A stretch of 64,000 nucleotides of DNA from positions 248,001 to 312,000 of the forward strand of contig NZ_BNCH01000004.1 in assembly GCF_014656375.1 (NCBI RefSeq), given 5' to 3'. Position numbers and translations under genes: made by a program. The notes under the pieces were generated by a model. That model was not told the DNA's origin. It did not search any database and worked only from the letters and a program-made list of their open reading frames with translations. Source of the DNA: Aliiroseovarius zhejiangensis (lineage in GTDB: Bacteria > Pseudomonadota > Alphaproteobacteria > Rhodobacterales > Rhodobacteraceae). Position 1 is the stretch's first letter; each line of letters opens with the position of its first letter. Shown here piece after piece: positions 8,665 to 17,476 of this stretch.

Positions 8665-9259
8665 GGTCAGCCCCGGTGGCGATATCGCCCACCGCCTCGC
8701 GCCAGTGTCGCCGACACAACGAGACATAGCTTTCGTTCCCGCCGATCTGCACCTGATCGCCTGCGGTCATCACGTTGCCTTCCCCGTCTTGGCGCACAAC
8801 CATCGTGGCCTTTTTGCCGCAATGGCAGATCGTGCGCACCTCGCGCATTTCATCGGCCAGCGCCAAAAGCGCCGCCGAACCGGGAAACAGGTTGCCCTGA
8901 AAATCGACGCGCAGACCATAGCACATGACCGGAACGCCAAGGTCATCGACCACGCGCGCCAGTTGCCAAACCTGATTGGGTTCAAGAAACTGCGCCTCGT
9001 CAATGAATACGCAGGCGCATGGCCCCGCCTGCAAGCGCGCGCCGATCTTCTGAAACAGATCTTCACCAGCCGTGAATGTATCGGCCCCGGACCCAATGCC
9101 GATCCGGCTGCCGATGCGCGCTTCGCCCGCCCGGTTGTCCAACTGTGCGGTGATCAAATAGGTCTGCATGCCACGTTCGCCATAGTTATGGCTGGCCTGC
9201 AGAAGCAGGGTCGATTTGCCTGCATTCATCGTCGAATACTGAAAATAGAGTTTTGCCAT
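8651..9259 (-). CDS. tdk: Thymidine kinase
   Basis: 202-residue type II thymidine kinase that salvages thymidine to dTMP. P-loop NAGKSTLL near residue 12, Walker B/catalytic VFIDEAQFL near residue 90, and structural zinc ligands in CHCGKKA and the C-terminal SLCRRHW. Length is typical. The ATG at 9259 lacks a strong Shine-Dalgarno sequence. It is monocistronic and convergent with the dehydrogenase gene. Confidence 0.94.
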   Translation of the reverse strand: MAKLYFQYSTMNAGKSTLLLQASHNYGERGMQTYLITAQLDNRAGEARIGSRIGIGSGADTFTAGEDLFQKIGARLQAGPCACVFIDEAQFLEPNQVWQLARVVDDLGVPVMCYGLRVDFQGNLFPGSAALLALADEMREVRTICHCGKKATMVVRQDGEGNVMTAGDQVQIGGNESYVSLCRRHWREAVGDIATGADPRRD

Positions 9260-9618
9260 GCACCGGAATTACGCGGCGGCGGGCCTGCAATCAAGACCAA
9301 CCGTGCGTTCGCGTCGCGGCGAAAAGGGGGCCACAGGGACGAATTCGTTACCGAGATCTGCGGGTCGAAACCCTGGGGATGGAACGGACCTCAAACTCAC
9401 TACGGGTGTCCTGCTGGCACTGATCCGATCAGTCGACCGAACCCCCGTCATAACACACATGACGGCCCTTTCCGCGCGCTGGCGCGACTTGCGCCAAGCA
9501 CTCGATAAACTCACCAACTTGCCACGGTTCAATAAAGCCATTCCATTGCGCGCAGATTAATGGGAAAAGAAATGCGGTTTTCCCCGCAAGTTGATGCGGA
9601 CGCGACGAGGTGACGAAC
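9260..9618. other. 359-base intergenic region, no gene seen
   Basis: Separates divergent tdk and the HTH-like gene. Open frames of about 90-100 codons exist on both strands but have arginine/proline-rich out-of-frame composition and no ribosome-binding site. No tRNA or recognisable RNA fold was found. Promoters for both flanking genes are expected here. Confidence 0.5.
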
Positions 9619-10077
9619 ATGGACAGTATTGGCAGCTATCTGAAAAAGCACACCGAGGCTCTGGTCAAGGATGTTGGGCTTGAAGCCGCCTGCGAGCTTA
9701 CCGGCAAATCGAAAGCAACGCTGGGTCGGTACTATTCAGACAGCGACGAACACGCGGATCGCTTCATGCCCGTCGACGCGGTGGCCCTGCTGGAAGAGGC
9801 CGCCCGCTATCCACACGTAACCGGCGCGCTGGCCGAGCTGCGCGGCATCACCATGTCCTATGATGCCGAGCGCAAGAACACGCAAGGCGGGGGCGTCAAT
9901 TCGGACGTGATCGCCCTGTCGCAGCGGTTTGCGATGCTGATGGGCGAATATCAGCAATCCATCGAAGACGGTGTGATCACCATCAACGAAGCCAAGCGCC
10001 TGTTGCGCGAAACACTGGCACTTCAGCACGTGCTGATCGACATGAAACTTCATCTGGAAGCGGAAAGCGGCAGCTAG
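9619..10077 (+). CDS. Conserved hypothetical protein with HTH-like N-terminus
   Basis: 152-residue soluble protein. Residues about 18-50 (AACELTGKSKATLGRYYS, then DRFMPVDAVALLEEAA) resemble the DNA-binding part of small phage CII-like or repressor-type proteins, and the C-terminal half is helical, possibly for oligomerisation. The ATG at 9619 has GAGGTGA 5 bases upstream; a GTG 9 bases earlier is the alternative. No phage genes are nearby, so a domesticated regulator is possible. Function not established. Confidence 0.65.
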   Translation: MDSIGSYLKKHTEALVKDVGLEAACELTGKSKATLGRYYSDSDEHADRFMPVDAVALLEEAARYPHVTGALAELRGITMSYDAERKNTQGGGVNSDVIALSQRFAMLMGEYQQSIEDGVITINEAKRLLRETLALQHVLIDMKLHLEAESGS

Positions 10078-10081
10078 GGCG

Positions 10082-10435
10082 TCAGCCCAGCAAGATCGCC
10101 AACCACGCCACAGCGCCCGCCATCGCCGTCAGTACAACGAATGCGCTGGCGGCATCTTTGGCCTGCGCGGCCAAGGGGTGCGTCTCCGTCGTGATCAGAT
10201 CGACCGTCCGTTCGATGGCCGTGTTGATCAGTTCGGACGCGACGACCAGCAACGACAGCGCCAGCAGCAAGGCGCGCTCGGCCCCCGTCAGATCAAGCCA
10301 CAGCGCAAGCCCGCAGGACAGCAGACAGACGACGCTCCACTGCCGCACCGATTTTTCCGATTTCCAGGCCATGCGCAATCCGGCCCACGACCAATTCCAC
10401 CTTTGCCACCAACGTTTCAGTTCAGATTTGATCAA
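10082..10435 (-). CDS. dgkA: Diacylglycerol kinase DgkA
   Basis: 117-residue integral membrane kinase that phosphorylates diacylglycerol and recycles lipid turnover products. Three transmembrane helices; the conserved ASELINTAIERTVDL segment carries the catalytic and metal-binding glutamates. The length matches E. coli DgkA (about 121) only with a TTG start at 10435, which follows GGAGG at 7 bases and overlaps the stop of the upstream gene as TTGA. A longer frame to 10480 is therefore rejected. Confidence 0.88.
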   Translation of the reverse strand: MIKSELKRWWQRWNWSWAGLRMAWKSEKSVRQWSVVCLLSCGLALWLDLTGAERALLLALSLLVVASELINTAIERTVDLITTETHPLAAQAKDAASAFVVLTAMAGAVAWLAILLG

Positions 10436-10800
10436 CCCTGCGCCTCCGGTTGCGTGTTGGCAATGTAATGGTCCACGCAATCCTGCACCCGGCGAAAGCG
10501 GTCGCCACCCAGCTTGGTGCCACCAAACCAGCGCGTGACCACGATGATATGCCCATGCAACCCCTCGCGTTCCAGCATCCGCAGTATGACCAGACCCGCC
10601 CCGGCCTCTCCATCGTCGCCCTTGACCGGGCCTTCGTCGGGCAGGATTGCCGCCCAGGTGTTGTGCGTGGCCTTGGCAAAGCGCTTGTCGCGGGTCAGCT
10701 CTTTCAAAAAAGATTTCACGTCACCGCGCGATGCCACCGGCCCGCCCGACACGGCATATTTCGATCCCCGGTCCGTCAGAAATCCGCTGAATTGCTGCAC
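10432..10800 (-). CDS. IMPACT/YigZ family (UPF0029) protein, single domain
   Basis: 122-residue protein carrying the IMPACT N-terminal domain only: FLKELTRDKRFAKATHNTWA, DDGEAGAGL and VVTRWFGGTKLGGD are the family blocks. Full-length YigZ proteins have about 200 residues, so this is the short form that lacks the C-terminal ferredoxin-like domain. The start is GTG at 10800 with GGGGGAA upstream; the open frame runs on to 11265 but would cross the divergent gene at 10874 and shows no homology there. It is coupled to dgkA by a TTGA overlap. Biochemical role unknown; mammalian IMPACT regulates GCN2. Confidence 0.8.
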   Translation of the reverse strand: MQQFSGFLTDRGSKYAVSGGPVASRGDVKSFLKELTRDKRFAKATHNTWAAILPDEGPVKGDDGEAGAGLVILRMLEREGLHGHIIVVTRWFGGTKLGGDRFRRVQDCVDHYIANTQPEAQG

Positions 10801-10873
10801 TTGCTTCCCCCTGCTTTGCCCCGCAGCCAAACGTGACGCTGGCCTTTGGCGTCTGAACGCGTAAACTCGACCC

Positions 10874-11116
10874 ATGTTTACCATTGAGCACGAATTTGAT
10901 GCCACTGTCGTCACCCTTGTTGACGAAGGCAGCGAGCATTTGAACGAAGATGTCACGATCAACGCCTTTGACGACTGTGTCACGCTGGAACAATGGGATT
11001 CGCGCACGGACCTGGTGCACCGGATCACGCTGTCGCTGGCGCAACTCAGGGATCTGACCGCCGCGCTGAACCTGCCCGAGGGGATATACCGCTCGACCCA
11101 GGTCAAGGACGGCTGA
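10874..11116 (+). CDS. Small conserved hypothetical protein
   Basis: 80-residue acidic protein (many D and E), no signal peptide or membrane helix. I do not recognise a family. Codon pattern and an ordered amphipathic sequence with a short hydrophobic C-terminal helix support real coding. It is divergent from the IMPACT gene (73 bases between starts) and its stop lies 14 bases inside the convergent glpK 3' end. Confidence 0.65.
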   Translation: MFTIEHEFDATVVTLVDEGSEHLNEDVTINAFDDCVTLEQWDSRTDLVHRITLSLAQLRDLTAALNLPEGIYRSTQVKDG

Positions 11117-12569
11117 GCGTCCGCCCCACCGCATCCTGCCACGCTGCATAGCGTCGGTCGCGGGTTGCTGCGTTCATCCCGACCTCGAACCGTTTGTCCA
11201 GCGCCCAGCGTTGGGCGAACCCGTTCTGGTCCGGATAGATCCCCGCCTGCATCCCCGCCAGCCATGCTGCGCCCAGCGCTGTGGTTTCCAGGACGGTCGG
11301 GCGATCAACCGGCGCCCCTGTGATGTCGGCCAAGAATTGCATGGTCCAATCCGATGCCGCCATGCCACCATCGACGCGCAATACCGTTTTCGCCTGCACG
11401 CCCATATCCGCCTGCATCGCATCCAGCAGGTCACGGGTCTGGAACCCGACGCTTTCAAGCGCGGCGCGGGCAAACTCTTTCGGGCCGGACCCGCGCGTCA
11501 GGCCGAACACCGCCCCACGACAGTCCGCATCCCAATAGGGCGCACCCAGGCCTGTGAAAGCCGGGACCAGTATAACCTCCTGTTCTGGGTCGGCGCTGGC
11601 GGCCAACTCGCCCGTTTGGGCGGCGTCGTTGATGATCCCCAGCCCGTCGCGCAGCCACTGCACCGCTGCGCCCGCAATGAAGATCGAGCCTTCCAGCGCA
11701 TAGGTCGTCTTGCCGCCGAATTGATAGGCAATCGTGGTCAGCAATCGGTTGGATGAGGCAACAGGTTCATCCCCGGTGTTCAAAAGCGCAAAGCAGCCGG
11801 TGCCATAGGTCGATTTCATCATGCCGGGCGTGAAACACGCCTGCCCGATGGTGGCCGCCTGCTGATCGCCCGCCACGCCCATGATCGGGACTTGCCCCCC
11901 CAGAAGGTCGGTAGTGCCGTAATCCGCGGCGCAATCCAGAACCTCGGGCAGCAGGGACATGGGGATGTTCAAAAGGTCACAGATATCTTCATCCCAAGCG
12001 CCGGATTTGATGTCGTATAACATCGTGCGCGCGGCATTGGTCGCATCCGTGACATGGCGCGCACCACCGGTCAATCGCCAGATCAGGAACGTATCGACCG
12101 TGCCGAAGGCAAGCTCGCCCGCTTCGGCACGGGCACGCGCGCCATCCATTTTGTCCAGTATCCAGGCCAGTTTCGTAGCCGAGAAATAAGGATCCAGCAA
12201 CAACCCCGTGCGTTCGGTCACAAGCGCCTCATGCCCATCTGCCTTCAACCTGGCGCAGATCTCGGCCGTGCGTCGGTCCTGCCAGACAATCGCATTGCAA
12301 ACCGGTTTTCCGGTGGCTCGATCCCAGACCAGCGTCGTCTCGCGCTGGTTTGTGATGCCAATGGCCGCAACCCTGATCTCGCCCGCGGCGTCGCGACAGG
12401 TGTCACGCACGGTCTGCCAAATCTCTTCGGGGTCATGCTCGACCCAGCCCGATGCGGGATAATGCTGTCGAAACTCCTGCTGCGCACTGCGCACTGGCTG
12501 CATGTCACGATCAAACAGAATTGCCCGCGACGAGGTTGTTCCCTGATCAATGGCCAGTATATGTGTCAT
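11103..12569 (-). CDS. glpK: Glycerol kinase GlpK
   Basis: 488-residue FGGY-family kinase making glycerol 3-phosphate from glycerol and ATP. N-terminal phosphate loop [13 protein letters not shown], the NQRETT substrate-site motif, [14 protein letters not shown], and the C-terminal FGGY signature region (GLGAPYWD, then [18 protein letters not shown]) are intact. GGGAGGG precedes the ATG. No glpF, glpD or glpR is adjacent, so glycerol uptake genes lie elsewhere. Confidence 0.96.
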   Translation of the reverse strand: MTHILAIDQGTTSSRAILFDRDMQPVRSAQQEFRQHYPASGWVEHDPEEIWQTVRDTCRDAAGEIRVAAIGITNQRETTLVWDRATGKPVCNAIVWQDRRTAEICARLKADGHEALVTERTGLLLDPYFSATKLAWILDKMDGARARAEAGELAFGTVDTFLIWRLTGGARHVTDATNAARTMLYDIKSGAWDEDICDLLNIPMSLLPEVLDCAADYGTTDLLGGQVPIMGVAGDQQAATIGQACFTPGMMKSTYGTGCFALLNTGDEPVASSNRLLTTIAYQFGGKTTYALEGSIFIAGAAVQWLRDGLGIINDAAQTGELAASADPEQEVILVPAFTGLGAPYWDADCRGAVFGLTRGSGPKEFARAALESVGFQTRDLLDAMQADMGVQAKTVLRVDGGMAASDWTMQFLADITGAPVDRPTVLETTALGAAWLAGMQAGIYPDQNGFAQRWALDKRFEVGMNAATRDRRYAAWQDAVGRTLSRP

Positions 12570-12680
12570 TCCGCCCTCCCGTCACATCGGATGAGAATCG
12601 CTAGCACTCCACATAGCCCCTGTCACGCCCCATTGTCTCCCGAGTTACTTATCGCCCATGTCGATCAAGCGGCAATGTGA

Positions 12681-12717
12681 GGAGCCTCCGGCGGGGATAT
12701 TTGAAACAAGAAAAAGA
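12681..12717 (+). repeat. Dispersed intergenic repeat, copy 1
   Basis: Contains GGCGGGGATATTTGAAACA followed by AGAAAAAG. The same AT-rich box (GATATTT, AAACAAGAAAA) recurs inverted at 12826-12870 and 22014-22045 and in variant form at 44987-45045. Confidence 0.75.
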
Positions 12718-12737
12718 GAGGGGGTCGCCCTCTCTTT
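12713..12737. terminator. Perfect 10-bp hairpin
   Basis: AAAGAGAGGG/CCCTCTCTTT with a 5-base loop. With A and T at the base on both strands it could act as a bidirectional terminator, or simply be part of the repeat element. Confidence 0.55.
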
Positions 12738-12825
12738 CAAGCTTGCGCTTTTCCTTGTGCGGTCATCGGCGTCCCCGCCTGTACCGCCCCTTGAGCATAG
12801 TGCGCGAGGGTTAACAAACCGTTGC

Positions 12826-12901
12826 GCCTTTTCTTGTTTTAAATATCCCAGGGGAGGCCGGCGCTCCAACGGAGCGTCGGGCGGGGGCAGCGCCCCCTTT
12901 T
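12826..12901 (-). repeat. Dispersed 3'-end element, copy 2, with GGGGGC/GCCCCC hairpin
   Basis: Read on the minus strand directly after the gshA stop: hairpin GGGGGCGCTGCCCCC (12883-12897), a second short GC palindrome, then GGGATATTT and AAACAAGAAAAGG. The same order is found after mttB at 22014-22069, so it behaves as a shared transcript-end element, probably a terminator or mRNA-stabilising hairpin. Confidence 0.75.
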
Positions 12902-12905
12902 GCGA

Positions 12906-14276
12906 TCAGTAGCTATACTCGGCATAGATCCGGCTCAGATCGCCATTCCATTCACCGTCATACTTCGCCAGCAGCTCACAGGCGGGCGAGCGGCCTTCCT
13001 CGACGCTTTCCTGAAGGGCGTTCAGGAAGTGGGTCTCATCCGGGACAAGCCCTGCGTTTCCAGCGCGGGCGCGAGCTTTCAGGCCGGCTTCGGCGATTTT
13101 GACCGCTTCACGCGCGAGGTCCAGCAGCTTTACGCCGCCAGCCTCGCCTTGCAGGCCTTTGACCGAGGCTGCGACCCGAAGCCCTTCGCGGGTGTCCGCG
13201 TTAAGGTTTTTCACCAGATCCCAAGCCGCATCAAGGCTGCCCTTGTCGTACATCAAACCGACCCAGAACGCAGGCAGGGCGCACAGGCGGCGCCACGGGC
13301 CACCATCGGCGCCGCGCATCTCCATATATTGCTTGATGCGGGCCTCGGGGAAGATGGTGGTCAGGTGGTCGGCCCAATCGGACAATGTCGGCGTCTCGCC
13401 GGGCAGCGCGGGCAGTTTGCCTTGCATGAAGTCGCGGAACGACTGGCCCAGCGCGTCGATGTATTCGCCGTCGCGATAGACGAAATACATCGGCACATCG
13501 AGGGCGTATTGCACGTAACGCTCAAACCCCATGCCGTCCTCGAACACGAACGGCAGCATTCCGGTGCGCGCCGGGTCCAGGTCGCGCCAGATGCGCGAGC
13601 GCCAGGATTTGTGGCCATTGGGTTTGCCTTCGAAGAAAGGCGAATTGGCGAACAGCGCGGTGGCAACGGGTTGCAAGGCAAGCGCCACACGGAATTTCTG
13701 CACCATGTCAGCCTCGTCCGCGAAGTCGAGGTTCACCTGAACGGTGCAGGTCCGGTACATCATCTGTTTGCCGTGTGTGCCGACCTTGTCCATATAATCG
13801 GTCATCAGTTTGTAACGCCCCTTGGGCATCACTGGCATCTGGTCATGCGTCCATTCTGGCGCCGCGCCCAAACCGATGAAGCGCGCACCGATCCCATCGG
13901 CGACATCTTTCACTTCGCGCAGGTGTTCGTTCACTTCGTCACAGGTCTGATGGATGCTGTCCAAGGGCGCGCCGGACAGTTCGAACTGCCCACCCGGCTC
14001 AAGGCTGATATTCGCCCCGTCGCGTTCAAGGCCGATCAGGTTGCCCGCCTCGCGCACCTCGGTCCAGTTGAAGCGGTCGCGCAGCCCTTCCAGCATCGCC
14101 AGAATGGACCGCGGCCCCTCATAGGGCAGCGGGTTAAGGGTGTCTTGACAATAGCCGAACTTCTCATGCTCGGTCCCGATCTTCCACGCATCACGCGGTT
14201 TGCAACCGTCTTCCAGAAATTGGGCAAGTTGATCTTGGTGGGTGATCGGTCCGCCGCCGGACTGAGGGATGGACAT
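12906..14276 (-). CDS. gshA: Glutamate-cysteine ligase, plant/proteobacterial type
   Basis: 456-residue cytoplasmic enzyme for the first step of glutathione synthesis (glutamate + cysteine + ATP to gamma-glutamylcysteine). It is of the alphaproteobacterial/plant class: IGTEHEKFGY near residue 33 (metal/ATP glutamates), SLEPGGQFELSG, MYRTCTVQVNLDF and the EMRGADGG motif are all visible. AGGAG stands 7 bases before the ATG. It is followed by the copy-2 repeat element. No gshB is adjacent. Confidence 0.93.
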   Translation of the reverse strand: MSIPQSGGGPITHQDQLAQFLEDGCKPRDAWKIGTEHEKFGYCQDTLNPLPYEGPRSILAMLEGLRDRFNWTEVREAGNLIGLERDGANISLEPGGQFELSGAPLDSIHQTCDEVNEHLREVKDVADGIGARFIGLGAAPEWTHDQMPVMPKGRYKLMTDYMDKVGTHGKQMMYRTCTVQVNLDFADEADMVQKFRVALALQPVATALFANSPFFEGKPNGHKSWRSRIWRDLDPARTGMLPFVFEDGMGFERYVQYALDVPMYFVYRDGEYIDALGQSFRDFMQGKLPALPGETPTLSDWADHLTTIFPEARIKQYMEMRGADGGPWRRLCALPAFWVGLMYDKGSLDAAWDLVKNLNADTREGLRVAASVKGLQGEAGGVKLLDLAREAVKIAEAGLKARARAGNAGLVPDETHFLNALQESVEEGRSPACELLAKYDGEWNGDLSRIYAEYSY

Positions 14277-14343
14277 GGGCGTCTCCTGCGTGTGTGCGCG
14301 CCTTTTGGGGGTTGTTCAGTGGTGGGCCAACGGGCCGGAACTG

Positions 14344-14856
14344 TCAATGCAGCTTCGCGACGCCGCGCTGCCAGATCACGACGGTGTCATTGGGCGGTTG
14401 GTTGGCGGCGCGAATGGCTGCGTCGATATTGGCGCCGGGCAAGGCGGTCAGCGCATCGAACAGCGCCTCGGCCCCTTCGGCGCGCACCGGAATGAACAAG
14501 ATTTCATTGCCTGTACGAAAGCGCCAGACCGCCAAGCCAGCACGGTCGGTGGCTATTTCGATCCGACCAACATCATCCAACGATGCGAAACCGCCGCCGA
14601 CGGGGGCAAGATAGGTGATCTGGCGTTCATCGACCTGCACCACTCCCACACCGCCATGACCTGCACGAATACGCGCGTGACGCAGTCCTGACCACAGAAT
14701 CGCAGCCCCAACCGCGGTGATGGTCAGCCCGATCCATTTGATTGCCCCCAGCGATCCCCAGGCCCACCACAGACCGAAAAGGATGATATTGGCCCCAATC
14801 AGTGCCTCGCGATAGCGCGTCAGGGTGGCCAGGGCGTCTGCCCGCACAAAGCTCAT
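14344..14856 (-). CDS. Hypothetical membrane protein
   Basis: 170-residue protein with two adjacent transmembrane helices (about residues 20-57) and a C-terminal soluble domain of mixed strands (IEIATDRAGLAVWRFRTGNE). The pattern resembles PH-like domain membrane proteins, but I cannot name a family. It starts on an ATGA overlap with the GNAT gene and so is the last member of the rsmE-GNAT-hypothetical operon; the 67-base gap to gshA may allow read-through. Confidence 0.7.
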   Translation of the reverse strand: MSFVRADALATLTRYREALIGANIILFGLWWAWGSLGAIKWIGLTITAVGAAILWSGLRHARIRAGHGGVGVVQVDERQITYLAPVGGGFASLDDVGRIEIATDRAGLAVWRFRTGNEILFIPVRAEGAEALFDALTALPGANIDAAIRAANQPPNDTVVIWQRGVAKLH

Positions 14857-15710
14857 GCCTCCCCCACGGTAAAGGGCTCTTTCAAGATGGCCAGATGGTA
14901 TGCGCCGACACGCGCAAACCCGATCGCCTCATACGCACGACACGCGGGGGCGCTGCTGGCAAACAGAACCGCTTCCTGAACGCCCTCGGCCCGCGCCTCC
15001 GCCAGATGCAGCGCCACGGCCCGACGTGCGTAGCCGTTCGAGCGCAATGCAGCAGGGGCATACACCGCACCGATCTGCACCATATCAGGCAACCGGGCAT
15101 TGAAAGCCGTCATCGCAACAGGTCGATCATCATGGATCAAAAGCCGCGTCTGACCGGCCAGGATGGACCTCTCGGCCCGCTCTTCTGCCTCGGCCGCCAC
15201 GCGCGCGGGCGTGCTCATCCGCAATTCGGTGACATAGTCGCGATGCCAGTCTTCCAGCAGGGCGCGATCTGCTTCAACAGGGGCGCGCAAATGACCCGGC
15301 CCCTCTGGCAGGATGAGTGCGTCGAGGGAAAGGCAATACAGCGGCTCAACATCGTCCAAAGCATAGGCACACCCATCCAGCCCAAGGAACGCGCGCCCCG
15401 TCGCGACCTGTTGCGCATCGCCGGTGATCCCCAGGATGCTTTGCCCCGTCATGCTGTCACGAAACGCGATCCAGTCGGCGTCGGTCGCATCCGCCGCCTG
15501 CATCATGACAAATCCGCCGTTCGACCGGCCGAAAACCGCCCTGATGCCACTGGCGTCTTCGCTCAGCCAATATGTCGTGGCGCGCGATGCCGCAGACCTG
15601 GCAAGCCCGTATTCCAGAAGGTTGGATCGCAGGAACATGCTTGTATCAGCGTGCCGCGCCAAAAAGGCATCAATCGCAGCCTCATCCCCCGGTCGGGCCT
15701 TGCGGATCAC
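14853..15710 (-). CDS. GNAT family N-acetyltransferase
   Basis: 285-residue protein. The C-terminal half holds the acetyl-CoA motif A (QIGAVYAPAALRSNGYARRA, with R-x-x-G-x-A) and the FLFASSAPACRAYEAIGF-type motif B; the N-terminal half is a degenerate second GNAT-like fold. Substrate unknown. The start is taken as GTG at 15710, which forms a GTGA overlap with the rsmE stop and has GGGGG upstream; an ATG 27 bases earlier is possible but would overlap rsmE by 31 bases. Confidence 0.82.
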   Translation of the reverse strand: MIRKARPGDEAAIDAFLARHADTSMFLRSNLLEYGLARSAASRATTYWLSEDASGIRAVFGRSNGGFVMMQAADATDADWIAFRDSMTGQSILGITGDAQQVATGRAFLGLDGCAYALDDVEPLYCLSLDALILPEGPGHLRAPVEADRALLEDWHRDYVTELRMSTPARVAAEAEERAERSILAGQTRLLIHDDRPVAMTAFNARLPDMVQIGAVYAPAALRSNGYARRAVALHLAEARAEGVQEAVLFASSAPACRAYEAIGFARVGAYHLAILKEPFTVGEA

Positions 15711-16432
15711 GTCCAGTCCCCCAAGACCTGCTGCCACAAGGTCATCGCCGCGACGGCTGCGGTATCGGCCCGAAGGATACGCGGGCCAAGGCTGACGGGA
15801 TGGGCAATGTCCATCGCGCGGAGGCGTTCGCGTTCCCGATCGGAAAAGCCGCCTTCAGGCCCGATAAAGATCGCCCAGCGATGCCCACTGGCCGCTGTCA
15901 GTGTTTCGGCAGCACCGACCAGAGCTTCGTCACAGAACATGATTTGGCGATCGTCCGGCCACGCATCCAACAGTTTGTCCATGCGCATCAGGTCCACGAC
16001 CTCGGGCACATAGGTGCCGCCGCATTGTTCGGCGGCTTCAACGGCGTGGGCTTGCAGGCGGTCGCGCCGGATGCGTTCGGAGTTGGTAAACTCGGTTTGC
16101 ATCGGCTGGATCAGCGCCGCCCCCATCTCTGCCGCCTTCTCAACGATGAAATCGGTGCGCGCCTTCTTGATCGGCGCGAAACACAGCCACAGGTCGGGCG
16201 GCATATGCAAAGGCCGCGACTGGGCCTGACATTCCAGCACGCCCTTGCGTTTGCCTGCCTCGATGATCTCTGCCGGGAACTCTCCGTCCCGGCCATTAAA
16301 CAGGGCCACGACATCGCCTTCACCAAGGCGCATCACCCCGAAAAGATAATGCGCCTGTTCGCGGGACAGCGAAACGGTTTGCCCCTCGGCCAAGGGGTGA
16401 TCTACATAGAGCCTGACTTTCGCCTGTTTCAT
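15707..16432 (-). CDS. rsmE: 16S rRNA (uracil(1498)-N3)-methyltransferase RsmE
   Basis: 241-residue SPOUT-class methyltransferase that modifies U1498 of 16S rRNA. N-terminal PUA-like domain (AHYLFGVMRLGEGDVVALFNG... type), then the knotted domain with the AdoMet motif IFIGPEGGFSDRE and LGPRILRADTA near the C-terminus. Its start codon lies only 11 bases from the divergent ubiA start, so each promoter must be embedded in the other gene's 5' coding region. Confidence 0.93.
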   Translation of the reverse strand: MKQAKVRLYVDHPLAEGQTVSLSREQAHYLFGVMRLGEGDVVALFNGRDGEFPAEIIEAGKRKGVLECQAQSRPLHMPPDLWLCFAPIKKARTDFIVEKAAEMGAALIQPMQTEFTNSERIRRDRLQAHAVEAAEQCGGTYVPEVVDLMRMDKLLDAWPDDRQIMFCDEALVGAAETLTAASGHRWAIFIGPEGGFSDRERERLRAMDIAHPVSLGPRILRADTAAVAAMTLWQQVLGDWT

Positions 16433-16443
16433 GAGGGAAACCT

Positions 16444-17412
16444 ATGACCCAAAACGCCGATATGCCAGAGCCAAAAGGACGCGTGTCCGACGCCTATTCC
16501 GGCAATTGGGTCGACCATCGCGCCCCGGCCTGTAGCCGCCCCTATCTGCGCCTGAGCCGCGCGGACAGGCCCATCGGCACCTGGCTTCTGCTGCTGCCTT
16601 GCTGGTGGGGCGTGTTGCTGGCGGCCAATGTCACCGGCCGGTTCGGATGGATGGACGTGTGGATCATGGCAGGCTGTGCCATCGGCGCCTGGCTGATGCG
16701 GGGGGCGGGCTGCACCTGGAACGACATTACCGACCGCGATATTGACGCACAGGTTGACCGCACACGCAGCCGCCCTATCCCCTCTGGTCAGGTCACGGTA
16801 CGACAGGCGGCAATCTGGATGGCGGCACAGGCGCTGATCGCGTTTTGCATCCTTCTGACATTCAATACGGCGACGATCCTGCTGGGCATCGTCTCGCTCG
16901 TGCCGGTCGCCGTTTATCCTTTCGCCAAACGCTTTACGTGGTGGCCACAGGTCTTTCTTGGCATTGCTTTCAACTGGGGCGCGCTTCTGGCCTGGACGGC
17001 GCATACCGGCAGCCTTGGGGGGCCCGCGGTGGCGCTTTATGTCGCAGGCATCGCCTGGACGCTGTTTTATGACACCATCTATGCCCATCAGGACACCGAG
17101 GACGACGCGCTGATCGGGGTCAAATCCACCGCCCGTCTGTTTGGCGACAACAGCCGAAAATGGCTCTTTCTGTTTCAGGTGCTGACGGTCAGCCTGATGG
17201 CCCTTGCCGTTGTTTTGGCATTGGTTCCGGGCGAAAATGTCCTGTCCCTGGCCGTCGCACTGGGGGGTGTATGGTTTATGGGCTGGCACATGATGTGGCA
17301 GCTTCGGCAGTTGAAAACGGATGATCCCGCGACCTGCCTGTACCTGTTCAGGTCCAACCGAAATACCGGGCTGATCCCTGTGCTGTTTCTCGCCTTTGCG
17401 ATCCTGCTGTGA
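16444..17412 (+). CDS. ubiA: 4-hydroxybenzoate polyprenyltransferase UbiA
   Basis: 322-residue inner-membrane prenyltransferase of ubiquinone synthesis. The two aspartate-rich Mg/prenyl-diphosphate motifs are seen: NDITDRDIDAQVDRTRSRP (about residues 98-116) and DTIYAHQDTEDD (about 210-221), among eight to nine hydrophobic helices. GAGGGAAACCT precedes the ATG. It is followed closely by the OmpA-family gene. Confidence 0.94.
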   Translation: MTQNADMPEPKGRVSDAYSGNWVDHRAPACSRPYLRLSRADRPIGTWLLLLPCWWGVLLAANVTGRFGWMDVWIMAGCAIGAWLMRGAGCTWNDITDRDIDAQVDRTRSRPIPSGQVTVRQAAIWMAAQALIAFCILLTFNTATILLGIVSLVPVAVYPFAKRFTWWPQVFLGIAFNWGALLAWTAHTGSLGGPAVALYVAGIAWTLFYDTIYAHQDTEDDALIGVKSTARLFGDNSRKWLFLFQVLTVSLMALAVVLALVPGENVLSLAVALGGVWFMGWHMMWQLRQLKTDDPATCLYLFRSNRNTGLIPVLFLAFAILL

Positions 17413-17476
17413 TTGCACAGGGCTGCGACACGCCGTAAGAAGCATGGGATTCACAAGAAAACGGACGCCTTTCAGT

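Larger units (their letters stand above)
12570..12905. other. 336-base intergenic region holding dispersed repeats and hairpins
   Basis: Between glpK and gshA (both minus strand). It contains two inverted copies of a family-type intergenic element and two strong hairpins, listed separately; the rest near 12570-12670 should hold the glpK promoter, though no consensus pair is evident. No gene is visible. Confidence 0.7.

Noticed and set aside
9258-9560. 100-codon frame between tdk and the HTH-like gene
   Set aside because: No ribosome-binding site, no recognisable domain and biased composition.
10801-11265. N-terminal extension of the IMPACT gene
   Set aside because: No homology, crosses the 10874 gene and glpK end; GTG 10800 begins the domain.
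12900-14495. 531-codon open frame antisense to gshA
   Set aside because: GC-rich antisense artefact: composition is implausible and gshA is unmistakable on the other strand.
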